Shown piece by piece: positions 33,550 to 35,267 of a DNA stretch of 35,267 nt. The stretch covers positions 1 to 35,267 of the forward strand of contig CACJHA010000013.1 in assembly GCA_902593075.1 (NCBI GenBank), in the 5' to 3' direction. The notes under the pieces were generated by a model, which saw nothing but the letters and a program-made list of their open reading frames with translations, did not search any database and was not told the DNA's origin. Origin of the DNA: an uncultured Bacteroidota bacterium. Lineage in GTDB: Bacteria > Bacteroidota > Bacteroidia > Flavobacteriales > Flavobacteriaceae. The position numbers and the translations under genes were made by a program. Position 1 is the stretch's first letter, and the number at the start of each line of letters is the position of its first letter.

Positions 33550-35211
33550 TTAAGGTTTTCTTATTTCTAGAACTAATTTTTGAACTTCTTCTGGAACTTT
33601 TTTTGTGAATTTTGAAACTAGTATTGAAATTAAAAAATTAAATAACATTGCTATACTTCCAAACCCTTCTGGTGAGATTCCGAACCACCATTGAGATGAA
33701 CTTCCTCCACCAAACCATCCAAATTTGAATTTTAACATATAAACAAGCATCAAAGACATACCAGCTATCATTCCACAAACAGCACCTTCTTTGTTCATTT
33801 TTAAACTAAATATTCCCATTACAATCGCTGGGAAAAAAGATGCAGCGGCAAGTCCAAATGCAAGTGCAACAGTAGCTGCAACGAAACCAGGTGGGTTAAT
33901 ACCAAAATACCCAGCGAGCATTACAGCAACAAAAGAAGAAATTCGAGCTGCGACTAATTCTTGTTTTTCATTTACTTTAGGATATATGATTCCTTTAATT
34001 AAGTCATGAGAAATTGATGAGGAAATAACAAGCAATAGACCAGCAGCAGTTGATAATGCTGCTGCAAGTGCACCTGCAGCAAGTAGCGCAATTACCCAGT
34101 TTGGTAATTGAGCTATTTCTGGATTTGCCAGCACCATAATGTCTCTGTCAATAATTAATTCATTTTTGGTATTATCAGCACTGTACTGAATTATTTGGTC
34201 ATTGTTTTTATCTGTAAACTCTATAAGACCAGTTTCCTCCCATTTTTTAAACCATGTAGGCATATTAGAATAAGTCTTGTTGTTTGTTGTTTCAATAAGG
34301 TTTATTCTCGCAAACACAGCAATAGCTGGTGCAGTAGTGTATAATATAGCTATAAATAAAAGAGCCCAACCAGCAGATTTTCTAGCATCACTTACTTTTT
34401 TTACTGTAAAAAAGCGAACAATTACGTGAGGCAAACCAGCGGTCCCTACCATTAAGGCAAGTGTGATTAGAAGCATATCCAACATTGACTTAGTTCCACT
34501 CGTATAATTACTAAAACCTAACTCTTTATGTAACGAATTTAATTTATCAAGAAGATAGATACCATTTTGATCTGAAGAGCCGAATCCAATTTGTGGTATA
34601 ACCCAGCCTGTACTAAGAAATGATATGAAAATTGCTGGGATCAGAAAAGCGAAAATTAAAACACAATATTGAGCGACTTGGGTATAGGTAATTCCTTTCA
34701 TTCCCCCTAAAACTGCATAAAATAAAACTATAGCCATTCCTATAAAGACACCAGTGTTAATATCAACCTCAAGATATCTTGAAAAGACAACCCCTACACC
34801 TCTCATTTGACCAGCCACGTAGGTGAAAGATACTATTAAAGCACAAAAAACAGCGACCAATCTTGCAGTTGATGAATAGTACCTTTCTCCAATAAAGTCA
34901 GGTACAGTAAACTTTCCAAATTTCCTTAAATAGGGAGCTAAGAGTAATGCTAATAAAACATATCCACCTGTCCACCCCATAAGATAAACTGAACCATCAT
35001 AGCCTATAAATGAAATTATTCCTGCCATAGAAATAAAGGAGGCAGCTGACATCCAATCAGCTGCAGTAGCCATACCGTTTGCTATTGGAGGTACACCTCT
35101 TCCGGCTATATAAAATTCTTTAGTATCTCCGGCTCTAGACCATATTGCAATTGCTATGTATAAAGCAAATGATAATCCAACTAAAAGCCAAATCCATGTT
35201 TGAAGTTCCAT
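33550..35211 (-). CDS. Sodium:solute symporter large subunit, SSS family (VC_2705-like, ActP-related)
   Basis: Inner-membrane sodium-coupled symporter of 553 residues with about 13 hydrophobic segments. MELQTWIWLLVGLSFALYI and FYIAGRGVPPIANGMATAAD (33-52), MSAASFISMAG, LMGWTGGYVLLALLLAPYLR and GGMKGITYTQVAQYCVLI match the subfamily (TIGR03648, as I recall) that works with a small DUF4212 membrane partner. An extracytoplasmic insert at about 305-370 has DKNNDQIIQY (334-343), like a degenerate EF-hand loop, and ends DRDIMVLANPEIAQLPNW. Related proteins are annotated as acetate or small organic acid transporters; the solute is not proven. The start ATG directly follows the stop of the DUF4212 gene. 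Confidence 0.93.
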   Translation of the reverse strand: MELQTWIWLLVGLSFALYIAIAIWSRAGDTKEFYIAGRGVPPIANGMATAADWMSAASFISMAGIISFIGYDGSVYLMGWTGGYVLLALLLAPYLRKFGKFTVPDFIGERYYSSTARLVAVFCALIVSFTYVAGQMRGVGVVFSRYLEVDINTGVFIGMAIVLFYAVLGGMKGITYTQVAQYCVLIFAFLIPAIFISFLSTGWVIPQIGFGSSDQNGIYLLDKLNSLHKELGFSNYTSGTKSMLDMLLITLALMVGTAGLPHVIVRFFTVKKVSDARKSAGWALLFIAILYTTAPAIAVFARINLIETTNNKTYSNMPTWFKKWEETGLIEFTDKNNDQIIQYSADNTKNELIIDRDIMVLANPEIAQLPNWVIALLAAGALAAALSTAAGLLLVISSSISHDLIKGIIYPKVNEKQELVAARISSFVAVMLAGYFGINPPGFVAATVALAFGLAAASFFPAIVMGIFSLKMNKEGAVCGMIAGMSLMLVYMLKFKFGWFGGGSSSQWWFGISPEGFGSIAMLFNFLISILVSKFTKKVPEEVQKLVLEIRKP

Positions 35212-35267
35212 TTATTTGAATTTTTTATCAAGTTTATTCATTAGGTGGATATATATAAAAATTAAAA
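35212..35267 (-). CDS. C-terminal end of DUF4212 small symporter subunit (partial)
   Basis: The minus-strand frame is open from the window edge to a TAA at 35214-35212. The last 18 codons read LIFIYIHLMNKLDKKFK after a partial codon: the end of a hydrophobic helix followed by a short basic tail. This fits the C-terminus of DUF4212 proteins (TIGR03647), which end with a membrane helix and M-N-K/R-L-D-R/K. They are encoded directly upstream of exactly this kind of SSS large subunit, and here no base separates the stop from the symporter ATG. The visible part is short, so the call rests mainly on context. Confidence 0.72.
   Translation of the reverse strand, partial: LIFIYIHLMNKLDKKFK

Overview
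The window reads as chromosomal DNA of an AT-rich member of the Bacteroidota, most likely a small-genome marine-type flavobacterium. The evidence is the low G+C, the absence of Shine-Dalgarno sequences, repeated Bacteroidota-type -7 promoter elements (TAnnTTTG), short lipoprotein signals ending in FSC or LSC, and a gene order I recognise from flavobacteria (dapF-GNAT-mltG beside dnaA; ligA-hypothetical-dapA-bamD-rpoZ-coaBC-DUF4835-recN-fabI-ybbR-coaE-histidine kinase-response regulator-xerD/aroQ; UMF1-lon-cmk). No tRNA, rRNA, IS element, prophage or CRISPR array is visible. No gap between genes exceeds about 130 bp.

Layout. 1-1151 (-): an HtrA/Deg-type lipoprotein protease, cut by the window edge. 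1246-3555 (+): dapF, an N-acetyltransferase and mltG, which meet tail to tail with a reverse-strand operon, dnaA - low-molecular-weight phosphatase - RsmI-like methylase (6148-3569), at a hairpin containing both stop codons. 6280-6720 (+): a hot-dog thioesterase. 6708-7718 (-): ribD. 7765-22328 (+): a long co-directional block with a GNAT, prmC, ligA, a DUF6913-like gene, dapA, bamD, rpoZ, coaBC, a DUF4835/PorD-like gene, recN, fabI, ybbR, coaE and a two-component pair. 22330-24146 (-): xerD and a secreted PqqB-like metallo-hydrolase. 24211-24630 (+): aroQ. 24631-26917 (-): lpdA and two msrB genes. 27029-31676 (+): a UMF1 transporter, lon and cmk. 31686-35267 (-): a SulP anion transporter, an SSS-family sodium symporter and the last codons of its DUF4212 small partner.

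How they work together. Most genes are core housekeeping: lysine/peptidoglycan precursor supply (dapF, dapA, mltG), chromosome initiation, repair and resolution (dnaA, ligA, recN, xerD), CoA and fatty-acid synthesis (coaBC, coaE, fabI), envelope assembly and protein quality control (bamD, DUF4835, HtrA, lon), redox repair (msrB pair, lpdA) and two sodium- or anion-coupled transport systems at the right edge.

Most notable points: (1) ligA is complete in sequence but split by a -1 frame change at a T6 run. (2) TAnnTTTG elements lie only 3-6 nt before the start codons of several genes, suggesting leaderless or near-leaderless transcripts, and they decide the start in at least two genes. (3) Nine of 35 visible starts are TTG or GTG. 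(4) Gene ends are packed extremely tightly. I found no convincing new multi-gene system; the region looks like ordinary core genome with some unusual expression features.
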